A model generated the notes under the pieces. It ran no database searches. It was not told the DNA's origin and saw nothing but the letters and a program-made list of their open reading frames with translations. A program made the translations under genes and the position numbers. From contig CAKOGP040001557.1 of assembly GCA_933822405.4 (NCBI GenBank), positions 62,001-126,000 on the forward strand: a stretch of DNA of 64,000 bases, given 5' to 3'. Shown here in pieces: positions 1 to 9,406 of this stretch; the stretch's first letter is position 1; the number at the start of each line of letters is the position of its first letter. Source of the stretch: Cylindrotheca closterium. Lineage: Eukaryota > Bacillariophyta > Bacillariophyceae > Bacillariales > Bacillariaceae.

Positions 1-930
1 TTTCATTGCCCACTACTTCAACGTCGAAGAGTTAGAACGGGTCGCTCGAATTGCGGGGGACAGAGTGTTTTCAATCCGTGGCAACTCGGACAATGAATTT
101 GTGACCGTGAATGGACAACTGAATCCGACCATTGAAGTAGATGCTGGTGAATGGTTCCGCTTGAGGGTAATCTGGGTCAACTTTCTCGAAGGTGACTTGG
201 ATCTTCGAATAAGGAACTGTGAAATGCAGCTTCTTGCCAAAGACGGGGTCTATATTCGAGATTATCCGCGACAAATCTTTGAGGCGCAAGTTCCATCAGG
301 AGGCAGAGCCGATATCGTGAGTGAACTATTTGAACCGCCCGCCACTAATTCCAATTGACTGCAGGCTCACATTAATACTTCTTTCGACTCCCCAACCAGA
401 TGGTCCGATGTCCCGACCCTTCGACGACGTATGAAATTGCGGGAATTGAAGGTGGCTTTGCCACCATTCGAACGTCGAGTACAGATGTGAACAGCGCATC
501 CCTTCAGTCTTGGAGCCCCAGCTACCCGGATTACCTAACTGATTTGCGAAATACGGCTGCTAGTAGTGGCTGCAGCTGCGGTACATCTCTTCGGGGAACA
601 TCGGTGAACGGACGATCATACCCATCCTCGGAGTCTTACCTTCATCAATCCTACATTGGAGCGGTTGTGCAGCGAAATGTTGAAGCGGTCCAGCACCCCT
701 ATCATCAGCATGTGTATCCGTTTCAGCTGGTAAGCGGAAGTTCCAATAGTTACTATGCCATTGGAGATTGGCACGATGTGGTGAAGGGTAGATTCAGCGT
801 CCGGTATTCAACTGATCGATATTCTGGAAAGCTAATGATTCACTGCCACCGTCTTGTCCACGAAGACCGAGGCATGATGGCGATGGAGCAAGTCCTTGAA
901 TCTGGAAGCTGCATTTGTAACTATAGCTGA
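1..930 (+). CDS. Multicopper oxidase (laccase/ascorbate-oxidase-like), 3' part, two exons
   Basis: The frame is open from the window edge (codons from position 2), so the start is missing. Exon 1 ends at 316 and an 83-bp GT-AG intron (317-399) joins in phase to exon 2 (400-930), giving the GGRADI-MVRCP junction typical of the third cupredoxin domain. Exon 2 carries HPYHQH (near 696), which supplies type 2/3 copper ligands, and HCHRLVHEDRGMM near the C-terminus, with the HCHxxxHxxxGM layout of the type 1/type 3 sites. Family knowledge: these enzymes oxidise phenols, metals or similar substrates with four copper ions and reduce O2 to water, usually at the cell surface or in the secretory system. 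The substrate cannot be told from this part, and the signal peptide and first domains lie outside the window. All visible copper ligands are intact, so the gene looks functional. Confidence 0.88.
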
Positions 931-1538
931 GCAACAAGTTTCAACCTTTTTACATGTGCAGGAATTGTAATATAGTTTATTGTCACCTTCCAGCATTTCG
1001 AAATGGCAAACTCAAAAGTCTCACGATTCATTCGCGTGCCACATTGTTAGCCGATGGATCCATTTTAGGCAGAATCGAGAGGGCAACATTACACGACCTT
1101 CGCATTTACAGATGCAATGGCACTGTACACGCATTTGGTAAATCCATCATTATTACCATATGCAGATAACAGGGCGTTTTTTATTGGGCGCTTTCGAAGA
1201 CAGATTTCCCGAATATCTAATTATTGAATTACCGTTCTATCAGCCACAAAATTTTATGCTTCTATGATAGGGACAGCGATGAAGTGCTATGCCTTTCGTG
1301 TTCAACTCAATTATAAATGTAGGACGTTCATTGGACTTATTGCATTATCTTGTCCAATCACATTGTTGTGATCACTGCATGAAGGTACAGTAATATTTGA
1401 AATAAATTTGCCAATCGTGCGTGTTTTCAAATCACGCGGGTGAGCTGGAAGTGAAAAAATCTGTTCTTGGTTGTATTCTTGGATTCCTTCTCATTTTCCC
1501 TCATAAAAATTCCAAAACCACAAAACCAATACACCGAC
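931..1538. other. Intergenic region
   Basis: This stretch holds the 3' flank of the oxidase gene and the upstream region of the next ORF. A 71-codon ORF at 954-1169 has no recognisable features and no paralogue here. No repeat or RNA gene was seen. Confidence 0.4.
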
Positions 1539-2135
1539 ATGCAAACCACTCTCAAGACTAAAATCTTTGAACACAACAATGCCTTCTATACCACAGACTT
1601 CAGTGAAAGTAGCGACTATTACGATGAGGCTTCCTCACGAAGCCTAGCATCCCAAGATCCTACTACCACCAGCACTGTGCCCCCCACCACTTCCCCTTTT
1701 CGGATCGGGGACTTTATTACCTCCCCCATTTCACCTGGTCGAAACATTGACCGGATGATGATGCAACAAACCAAGATTACCAAGTATGACAATCGGCGCA
1801 CCTTGCTGCAAAGGTTCAAATCCATCTCAAGAAAAAGAAAGGTGAACATGAGCAAAGATGAAGAACCTTTGCTTGTTGCTTTGCCCCTTGAAGACAACCA
1901 CAGTGTCGTTCCGGACGAGAAAGGAGGACAGGCTACTCCTGGTGGTAGTAGCCAGCAAGAACAACAAGAAGATGAAGAAAAGCCTTTGTCTGTTCTTGCC
2001 TTGCCCCTTGAGGAGGAGGACAATAACCACAGAATCGTGCCCCTGGAGAAACCACCAGCACCAGCAGCATCACCAGCCACTCCTTGGGAAAAGTACTCCA
2101 AGAAAAACTACTTTCGTGGAGTCTTCTCAAGCTAA
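1539..2135 (+). CDS. Hypothetical acidic low-complexity protein with an internal duplication
   Basis: This is an unrecognised 198-aa protein. The frame is open from 1467, but the ATG at 1539 follows an A/C-rich leader and begins a hydrophilic Ser/Thr/Asp-rich segment, so it is preferred. The C-terminal half contains two degenerate copies of one module. The first reads PLLVALPLEDNHSVVPDEK and the second PLSVLALPLE then DNNHRIVPLEK, each preceded by an acidic stretch. No signal peptide or membrane segment is evident from the preferred start. The repeat argues for a selected protein rather than a chance ORF, although a 160-codon ORF is open on the other strand. The function is unknown. Confidence 0.5.
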   Translation: MQTTLKTKIFEHNNAFYTTDFSESSDYYDEASSRSLASQDPTTTSTVPPTTSPFRIGDFITSPISPGRNIDRMMMQQTKITKYDNRRTLLQRFKSISRKRKVNMSKDEEPLLVALPLEDNHSVVPDEKGGQATPGGSSQQEQQEDEEKPLSVLALPLEEEDNNHRIVPLEKPPAPAASPATPWEKYSKKNYFRGVFSS

Positions 2136-2682
2136 AAGAGGAATACGAATGATATCAATCGTAAGGCCATCTTCAAAAGAGTGCTTCATATGAAAAGAAT
2201 CATAGAGATAGAATAAACAAGATATAGATGTATAAAGATTTAGAGACCAAGAAATAGAAGAGATTATATAGTTAGTACTCTCGTACCGGTACCAGCAGTG
2301 ATCTTTTGAAGGGACATTTCTGCCGGTGGGGATTGTTCTTGGGTCTTTTCTTCATCACGTGTTCGGTATGAGCACGGCACAGAAGACCTCGTCGCGTACA
2401 GTGTACGTGTACAGTAACTTTCCTGCGTGTACTGCACGCTCTGCGCACTTGTTCAAGTGCGGCGTATTTCCTTCACATTTTCCATCAACGCCATATATAT
2501 TGCGCGAAACGAAGCCCACGATCGAATCAATCAATCAATCAATAGCAATCGCATATATATCTAGTAGAGTACGATTACCAGAGGTAAAAGAATCTGTCCG
2601 GACAAGAGAGCACGATTGCTGAAATGATCGGCCACAAAGCACAAAAGACACTGGCAAGAGAAACTAACAAAACAAAAGCATC
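2136..2682. other. Intergenic region with a TATA-like run
   Basis: It contains a palindromic TACCGGTACC at 2284-2293, a cluster of GTAC-containing words around 2395-2440, an ATATATAT run at 2493-2500 and a short (AATC)n tract near 2524-2541. These may belong to the promoter of the small ORF at 2683. A 98-codon ORF at 2326-2622 lies across the same sequence and is not supported. Confidence 0.35.
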
Positions 2683-2925
2683 ATGAAAATTTCTCCCCGA
2701 CGACAAATGCGAAAAGTGGTCACGAGAAGCAAGAGTGGCCGGAGACTGAATATAGATTCAATGATTCTGGAAAAGACAGGTGCCTACAACGCTTCAAGTA
2801 AATCGTCACTGATCCGAGAATCACGATCATTCAGTTCAAAGAGTGATGGAAGTGCCGAGCACAGCAGGTCCTCGGAAAGAAGTGAACGATCAGAGGAGGC
2901 AGACAAAAATGTGTCATCTTCGTAG
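2683..2925 (+). CDS. Small basic, Ser-rich protein
   Basis: An 80-aa ORF has an Arg/Lys-rich N-terminal half and a Ser/Arg/Glu-rich C-terminal half (RSSERSERSEEAD). It has no hydrophobic segment and no recognised domain. The ATG follows an A-rich leader typical of the supported genes in this window, and a TATA-like run lies about 185 bp upstream. The composition resembles a phosphorylatable disordered or RS-like peptide, but that is inference. It could be non-coding. Confidence 0.4.
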   Translation: MKISPRRQMRKVVTRSKSGRRLNIDSMILEKTGAYNASSKSSLIRESRSFSSKSDGSAEHSRSSERSERSEEADKNVSSS

Positions 2926-3078
2926 TTTCACATTGAAATCGAGAGGAACTTGAACGAATGAATCATCGAATGATATATAAACTTGGGTAGGGGCAATCAT
3001 CGAATAACATAAAGCTGGGAAGGGGCATTGTACTATCTTGATACATTATATCATTGCTGTACAAAAATAGCCATTAGT

Positions 3079-5679
3079 TTAGTCGATACTTGGTTGTGCG
3101 TTCCCCATCCAATCGATTTTGCAAGATGGCCACTTGCATCTTAGGACATCTTCCAAACTCCCGCTGTCTACCATCATGGGTATTGAACTTTGGCCACTCG
3201 CCAGTGAAACGCTAGCCCCAATTGCTTCGTCGGCACTTAGCCGAGTAACACGAAAGCAACGCAGATTGCCTCCCCTCAGACCATTGTAATGGTACATTTG
3301 AAACGTCTTGCCATATTCTTCCTTCCTTTGAGCTGCCGGTGCAGGGGCAGGAGCTGGTGGAAGTACCACTGGTTCGCCATTCCACTCTGCTTGTAACCGC
3401 CTTGCCAATTCTTCGTCTGATAACTGTTCTGGTGCAGCAGCTGGAGTCGTCACCATTGCCGTTTGTGATGCGGCCCCATTGTCCGCATCATCCGACAATA
3501 CCGCTTCCAAGGATGCTCCCGTCAGCAGCCGGCTCGTTCTCTTCCACAAATCTTCCCATAGAATAATTCCAGCTCCATGGACTTCCATGGTCGCAGCTAG
3601 AGTCTGCACATTATGATCGGCAATGTTCAAATCCAAAGACTTGAGAAATTGACCGAGCTGTTGGGACTGAATGAATCCATTCTCTTCGGCTCCGCCTTCC
3701 ATGCGCTTGAATGCACGTCGAACTTTTTCCAACAAGACATCACTCGAAGACTCCTGTAGGCAAGCAGCGTCGCCAAACATGACAGTGAAATGAGAGGTAC
3801 TACCCACCACCCATATTGGGTACTTTGGTGTCTTGTAGTAACCTCCAACTTCTAGATACCTCATGGCCTCCAAAGCAGACAGATACCCAATGTCAGGTTT
3901 TAGCTGAATCCCACGGCAAATCAATTCCCCAGATGGACGAAGGGTGTGATCAAACACATTGGAGACTGCCTGGCCCGTCAGCAGCAAATTGATCAGTTCT
4001 TGACTGCAGTGACCAAAGCTTGACGTCAATTTGGCAGTCGTATCATCCATATCCCCTTGCACATTTGGAATTCCTCGAGAGAAGGCTAGACTTGCCACAA
4101 AGAGTAGGATGCCACCGTCGCGTTGAAACCACTCGATCAAGTTGGTTTCCAACAAGAATTTTGCGGTCCGTCGGGCCAATTCTTTGATCGTTTGTTTCTC
4201 TTCTTCGTCCGCCTTTTCCATTTCTTCCTTGGCGGCAGCGGCCGAAGTCGATGATAGTTTCGGTCGCTTGTTGGCAGTAGTTTCAATGGGCAAGGATACA
4301 GTATAGGTCACAATCGTTTCCGACAAACCAATACCCTTATCGGCCGACCATGGATCCAAATCTGCCCAGTCCAAGTCATGGTCCATTGTCGCTTTTGGCA
4401 TGGCCAGCGTGACTTTGGGTTCTTTGGCATAGTGCTCGGGCGATGAAACTTGCGATTCGCCTTGGTCATTTCCTTTTTCGTCATTGGTGGTGTGGTCATC
4501 CGCCAGTGTGGCCGATGCTTTCATACTTGCCCGAGCCAAGACCATGCCCATAGCCAATGCTAGACCCTGCCGTAACAAGGTGGGTGACAAATCTGGCTTG
4601 TTCTTTACCAATCGATTGCTGAGAGTGGCGGGAAAGTCAATGGAATAGAGCTGTGCCGCATTGGAGTCGACTTTCCGTGGTCCAAAGAGCAGCAATCGAA
4701 GGAATTCAGCTTGGAGTGACGCCAGGACACCACAGGGACCTCCGTGTACTTGAGTCAGTCCCCAGGAGTTGTTGGTGAGCATTGCAGCTAGCAAGGAATC
4801 CTTGGCTTCTGGAAGAGGAGAATCGTCCACCTTGAATTTGATTCCTTGTTTCAACCATCTTTGCTGATCATTTCTCGTGGTCACGGATGGATCCCACATG
4901 ATGCAATGAAAATCGAGAATGTTACAGGGCTGCACGGTGGTTTCCATGACATCTTTCACATCCTGACTCCATCGATCTTCGTCGGTTAGTACAGGTTGGA
5001 AGGGAGATTTCTTGGTTGGTGAATTAATGTCCATTGGGACGACACTGCTTTGACTGTTGCTGTCGGAAGGACTGATACTTCCAGTGGTGGCGCTGCCGCT
5101 GCTCACTCCCGCCATGCTCAGCTTGAGAGCTGCCGCCAATTGTTCATGTTCGTCTAATTCCACAACCCTGCTATGCATTTGCTGTTGTTGCTGTTGTGAT
5201 GATCGCGATGATTCAGCCAAGGACATTGCCAAGGCCGCTTGCAACGCCTGATCCTCATCTTCGTAGTCCGCTTCGCCTGCGGTGATGGTCATTGGGTGGT
5301 CATCAAACGAAATGGCAGCAGTTTTCTTTTGCTGATCAGTAGTGGTGTCGTCTGGAATCGCAGCTGGTTTGGAGTCCTCATCGTCAATTGGCACAGGTGC
5401 TGCCTTATTTGGTTTCATTGCAGTGTGCGATGACGATGTTGTATGCGATGCTCTTGGTGGAGTTGGAGGCCTTGGTGTCGTAGGGAAGGCTGACTGCTCG
5501 ACAGGTGCTGGTTTCTTATCGAATCGTTCCAGTGCTGCAAGCCTACGATTCCTCACTTCCTGTGCCGTTAGTGGAGCTGATGCTGAACCACCATTGTCAC
5601 TACTAGTGCCACCTCCACCTAAGGACTGTCCTCCACTTTTGCTGTCTTGCATGTTATTCATTCCTTCACACGCTTTCAC
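3079..5679 (-). CDS. MINDY-3/4-like (FAM188) deubiquitinase
   Basis: This 866-aa protein has the signatures of the MINDY cysteine-protease family, which trims ubiquitin chains (Lys48-linked in characterised members). The catalytic motif QVHGGPCGVLASLQAE is present with Cys316, and the His motif is WVVGSTSHFTVMFG with His630. The N-terminal third is disordered and carries two ubiquitin-interacting-motif-like helices (about 141-156, DEDQALQAALAMSLAES; and about 176-190, DEHEQLAAALKLSMAG). A third candidate, LSDEELARRLQAEW, lies near 753-766. Residues about 650-715 look like the EF-hand-like insert of MINDY-3. The C-terminal YHYNGLRGG segment also fits the family. The start could instead be Met7 or Met10. 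The reading frame is intact and single-exon. It diverges from the LON-domain gene across 386 bp. Confidence 0.88.
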   Translation of the reverse strand: MKACEGMNNMQDSKSGGQSLGGGGTSSDNGGSASAPLTAQEVRNRRLAALERFDKKPAPVEQSAFPTTPRPPTPPRASHTTSSSHTAMKPNKAAPVPIDDEDSKPAAIPDDTTTDQQKKTAAISFDDHPMTITAGEADYEDEDQALQAALAMSLAESSRSSQQQQQQMHSRVVELDEHEQLAAALKLSMAGVSSGSATTGSISPSDSNSQSSVVPMDINSPTKKSPFQPVLTDEDRWSQDVKDVMETTVQPCNILDFHCIMWDPSVTTRNDQQRWLKQGIKFKVDDSPLPEAKDSLLAAMLTNNSWGLTQVHGGPCGVLASLQAEFLRLLLFGPRKVDSNAAQLYSIDFPATLSNRLVKNKPDLSPTLLRQGLALAMGMVLARASMKASATLADDHTTNDEKGNDQGESQVSSPEHYAKEPKVTLAMPKATMDHDLDWADLDPWSADKGIGLSETIVTYTVSLPIETTANKRPKLSSTSAAAAKEEMEKADEEEKQTIKELARRTAKFLLETNLIEWFQRDGGILLFVASLAFSRGIPNVQGDMDDTTAKLTSSFGHCSQELINLLLTGQAVSNVFDHTLRPSGELICRGIQLKPDIGYLSALEAMRYLEVGGYYKTPKYPIWVVGSTSHFTVMFGDAACLQESSSDVLLEKVRRAFKRMEGGAEENGFIQSQQLGQFLKSLDLNIADHNVQTLAATMEVHGAGIILWEDLWKRTSRLLTGASLEAVLSDDADNGAASQTAMVTTPAAAPEQLSDEELARRLQAEWNGEPVVLPPAPAPAPAAQRKEEYGKTFQMYHYNGLRGGNLRCFRVTRLSADEAIGASVSLASGQSSIPMMVDSGSLEDVLRCKWPSCKIDWMGNAQPSID

Positions 5680-6065
5680 CGATAGATTTAAATAACTCGT
5701 CTCTTTCAGGGTCTCATATGAGAAGTCTGAACAGAAAAGGTGATGATGATGGTGATTGTAATAATCTGATCAACCTTTTATAATTTCAAGTGTGTCCGGA
5801 ATGCCTTGGCATAATTTCTATTTTGAAATTTACGGTGGAATGGAAGGCATCGCGCGAGCTGCACGATGCATTTGAAACTCCGGACTGCCAGAATGCCTCA
5901 CTCCTTTTCTCATTTTCTCCATATCACTCTGAGTCGATGGTGTAAAAATATGACGAATGAGTGAGTCAGTCATCATCATCATAATCTCATCATCGTCAGG
6001 ACGGCGGTATATCGCTTCCTCAGCAAGAATTCACATATCCTTGCATTATCATCCGTGTGGAGAGA
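5680..6065. promoter_or_regulatory. Shared divergent intergenic region
   Basis: These 386 bp separate the starts of two divergent genes, the deubiquitinase (minus) and the LON-domain gene (plus), so they should contain both promoters. TGATGATGATGGTGAT-type and CATCATCATAATC-type runs occur at about 5740-5756 and 5970-5995. No clear TATA box can be assigned. Confidence 0.4.
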
Positions 6066-7040
6066 ATGGTTGCCATTGTCTCATCAATCGTCGCTGCTGC
6101 ATTTTTGACGTCACGCTGTTATTACGATCATGCAAACACTAACAGTAGTTGTTCCAACAAGCACAGCACTTCCGCGCTTCATCAGCACCTCCATGATCAG
6201 GAGCAGGAGCAAAACAATAATGGCAAAGAATCATCACCGACCAATCATCCAATCATTCTGTCTAGTATCATGGAATTGCCACTGTTTCCATTGCGGAAAT
6301 CGGTGCGTGTCCCATCCGATTCCCTGACTCTCAATCTCTACGAAGAACGGTATCTGGCCATGTCCGAATCAATATTGCACAACACCGACAAGTTGTTTGG
6401 AACCATATATTCCTCCGATAAGCCACAAATTGTCAAACAAGGAAAAGGCGTCATTGTTCCACTCTTGGAAGAAGGTGATGTCGGTGTCATTTGCCTGGTG
6501 AAGGACGACGACTGGAAGGACGAACTGGTGCCGACGCGGGATCCTTTGTACCAACGAAGGAGAATCCAACTCAATGCGGTAGCCGTCGCTCGCTTTCAAA
6601 TTCTGGAAATCATAAATGATGGCATTGGTCAACAACAACCCTCGTTCATACAAGCCAAAGTAGCATTGCTACAAGATGATGAAAATCTAACACGCAAGGA
6701 TGATCGTGCCACCAACGAGGATGACGAGGATGACAGCAAGGATAGTATGGAACGCGAGATGTGGAAACGAGTATTGGCAAAGGAAAGAGAAATCGGAGCA
6801 ACTAGTGCACTTGTGGACCAGGTTGCATCTTTATTACTGTCACCTGATATTGATGATGCCACTAAAAGAGTCCAATCGTCGTGTTGCTGTTGTTCGGAGA
6901 ACGACCAAATACGATGCGAAGCATTTTCCTTTGCGGCGGCAAAACTTCTTTTGGGTGCATCACGACCGCAGCAGATACAAGAATTACTGCAAATGACAAG
7001 CACACAAGAACGGTTGAAGCGAACCTTGGAATGGTCATAA
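6066..7040 (+). CDS. LON substrate-binding-domain protein, N-terminal leader
   Basis: This 324-aa protein has a LON (Lon protease N-terminal) domain from about residue 69. MELPLFPLRKSVRVP starts the domain, followed by LNLYEERYLAMSESI and a GVICLVKD strand. No AAA+ ATPase or Ser-Lys protease domain follows, so this is a stand-alone LON protein of the kind used as a substrate-recognition or adaptor module. The frame is open from a GTG at 6057, but the ATG at 6066 is the natural start. It begins MVAIVSSIVAAAFLTSR, which is hydrophobic like a signal peptide and ends in an AAF motif reminiscent of diatom plastid presequences. Plastid import is therefore possible but unproven. The C-terminal half has acidic and helical stretches. 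Confidence 0.8.
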   Translation: MVAIVSSIVAAAFLTSRCYYDHANTNSSCSNKHSTSALHQHLHDQEQEQNNNGKESSPTNHPIILSSIMELPLFPLRKSVRVPSDSLTLNLYEERYLAMSESILHNTDKLFGTIYSSDKPQIVKQGKGVIVPLLEEGDVGVICLVKDDDWKDELVPTRDPLYQRRRIQLNAVAVARFQILEIINDGIGQQQPSFIQAKVALLQDDENLTRKDDRATNEDDEDDSKDSMEREMWKRVLAKEREIGATSALVDQVASLLLSPDIDDATKRVQSSCCCCSENDQIRCEAFSFAAAKLLLGASRPQQIQELLQMTSTQERLKRTLEWS

Positions 7041-7584
7041 TGATCATGATCATGAACATGGTGCTACGATGATGATCGTGCTGGCATTTGGTCTTGTTGG
7101 CAAAAGCATCATCATTCCACAATCTTGAAAACCGGCTACAAGCTTCTATAGCAAGCAGCTTTGGATATTATCTGAAACTGAGAATAGCAGCAGCAGCAGA
7201 AGCAAATATGAGACAAAAGCGGCAACAAGAACCAAAAAAATGTACAACAAAACATGCTTGACATTGGCATTTGATAGAGGAAATACCGATCAGCATCTCG
7301 TCAATTTTAATGTTTGTAGGACAGCGACAGTCCACACGTGGATGGAGGTGTGACTGTTATTAAATCCTACAATGACCATCATTTCATTCTCATCATGGCC
7401 TCGATGAGAACCATAAGAATCAATATAATCTAACGTACCTCGTTTGGAGACTATCAAAGTCTGAATGAATCTATTTGACACCCTGGTGACAGCTGTCATC
7501 CGTGATCCTACCTTGACACTCTGGTATGGCGCGTAGTGTAGTTTATCCATGGAATGTCGAAGATTGATTCAATTTGCTGGCAAG
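7041..7584. other. Convergent intergenic region
   Basis: This is the 3' flank of the LON-domain gene and of the broken HA-repeat gene on the other strand. It contains GATCATGATCATGA-type words just after the LON stop and a short CAG-rich run near 7187-7200. No gene was seen. Confidence 0.4.
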
Positions 7585-8507
7585 CTATTTGATGGATGTC
7601 CAATGGAAGTCAATTTGCTCACCTGTAAGGGGTTGTGTTCTCATCCAATTATAAAGACGGGCTGTATACTCCACCTTCAGATGCCTATATTTCTTGTAAG
7701 AGTGCATAGCACACACCAGACGAAGCGATGCTCCGTTCTGAGAACGAAAATCAATCTCATCCAGCAATCTCATTTGCTCCCTCGTATGTTGCGGTCGATT
7801 AATCTTCCCCAAAAGCTTTTCTCGTTGGTTATTTACCCAGTGGTAGAGCTTATGTTTATACCCCACATTTGTATGTCCGTGCGTTTTGTAGAAGCTCGCT
7901 AGCTCCTGGTACTTGGTATGCCATTTCCTATCATGAGACGATGTTCCATCCCAAGGAAAGTCGATCTCATCCAACAATCGTATTTGCTCCTCTGTATGTG
8001 GCAATCGATTGCAACTTTCCCGTACGCTTTTCTCGTTGATTTTTTAACCAGGTGTAGAGCTTGTGTTTAGTCCCCACATGTGCATCCCCGTGCGTTTCAT
8101 AGAAGCTCGCTAACTCGTTGTACTTAGAATGCCAATCACGTTCGAATGGATTCCAAGAAAAGTCAATCTCGTCGAATAATCGTAGTTGTTCCTCGGTAAG
8201 TGGCAACTGTTTATTCCTTCCTTTATGCCTCAGCCGTTGGTTTCTCATCCAACTTTGCAAATAATTGCTTTTACTATCCACGTTCAGATGCCCATGCTTC
8301 TTGTAAAAGTCGGCAAGCTCTTCGTATTTGTCATTCCATGCTGTCTGACGGCGGCCTACCTTTGTTTGCCACAAGCATGTTGTAGGTCGCTGACCCCTAC
8401 TGCTTTCATCTTCTGTTCGGAAGAATAGTGCTGGTGCCGAAGGAGCGAGTAGTACTATTGGTGGTTGGTGAAACGCTGAGACTAAATAGTCAAAGTTGGA
8501 GGAACAC
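7585..8507 (-). pseudogene. Broken helicase-associated (HA) repeat gene
   Basis: Two overlapping reading frames (7967-8507 open, and 7585-8004) encode consecutive HA repeats with the pattern W..KY.EL..FY..HGH.NV...L..W...QR and a following LDEIDF. They belong to one gene split by a frameshift near 8011-8014. Compared with the neighbouring repeat, one extra base lies just before the AATCGA that both repeats share. The last repeat is also damaged: after NWMRTQ the text jumps straight to a partial EQIDF, so about 20 residues appear deleted. The 5' part has no in-frame ATG. A stop lies at 8508-8510 (minus), directly after which a pyrimidine-rich run ending in AG could be a splice acceptor, so an upstream exon is possible. 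It is related to the intact HA genes at 48.7-57.9 kb but is more repetitive. A sequencing error could explain the frameshift but not the deletion. Confidence 0.7.
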
Positions 8508-9406
8508 TAATAGCAGAGACAACAAATATGAAAGTCTCATACGCGAATATGCATGATTTATATTGTGTTATCTGTCGGAAGAGGTCTTTTCTATCATGAA
8601 TGTTACCGCACTCTCATCCATATAGAGCCATTTCCTGGTAATATTCATCGATACTGTATGTGAAAAACGGATGGATGTGCGATATTGTCTGTACACGTGT
8701 ACGAATACCGTCCGGTAGCTGCTGACACGTGTAACTTGAATTCGTAAAGTTGGCCTTATTCAAGCATTCCGAATTCCATGTTTCATTTAGTTTGTTCCAG
8801 CAAAATGAAAATGCTTTGGGTCAAAACGATCGCCCCGACTTTTACTTTAAAAAATAATTGATAGTGTACCTGGTACCGTAGATACTATCGATAACTCATA
8901 CAGCTAAAACACGGCACGAACTCCACGCACAATGGCAAGAACTCATGAAGAACCAGCCATGATGATCACCATCCTGCTGAATGAATCCGGCTAAGTGAAT
9001 CATCCACGCAGGCGGAGGAGGAGGAGAAGCGAAACCTACTCCAGCATCTTACTGTCTTTGTTTCATACAGTAGTCACAAGTTCCGATGCAGACACAGTGC
9101 CTAGAAGATGCATTTTATGATACTGTATATATTATAAAATAACTTTCAAAATACAGCTGCAACATCAAGGAAAAAGAGTAACTGAGTCTGTCCTCCTTTT
9201 TTGAAACCGCAGTCCCGATGTCCGTCAGACAAAATGCTGCGTCTGAAATAGTAAAATACTTAACAAAAGTAGTATCCGAAGACATCCATGTCCCTATCTA
9301 ATCCCTAAGTACGTGCTGGCCTGCTTTTTCGCCGACTTGGTTTTTAACTTCCGAAAAAACTATTGACTGCGGCCTCAAATAACATATTATAAAAAAGATA
9401 AAAAAT
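8508..9406. other. Intergenic region
   Basis: Nothing coding was recognised. It contains the palindrome GTACACGTGTAC near 8691-8702, a GTACCTGGTACCGTA run near 8868-8882 and a short GGAGGAGGAGGAG run near 9013-9026. The 3' part is A/T-rich upstream of the next gene. Confidence 0.35.

Noticed and set aside
954..1169. 71-codon plus-strand ORF after the multicopper oxidase gene
   Set aside because: No domain, no coding-like pattern, and nothing like it elsewhere.
1467..1538. Extension of the 1539 ORF to an upstream ATG at 1467
   Set aside because: The ATG at 1539 has the better context and the added 24 residues look like leader sequence.
2326..2622. 98-codon ORF upstream of the 2683 gene
   Set aside because: It overlaps a TATA-like run and a microsatellite and has no features.
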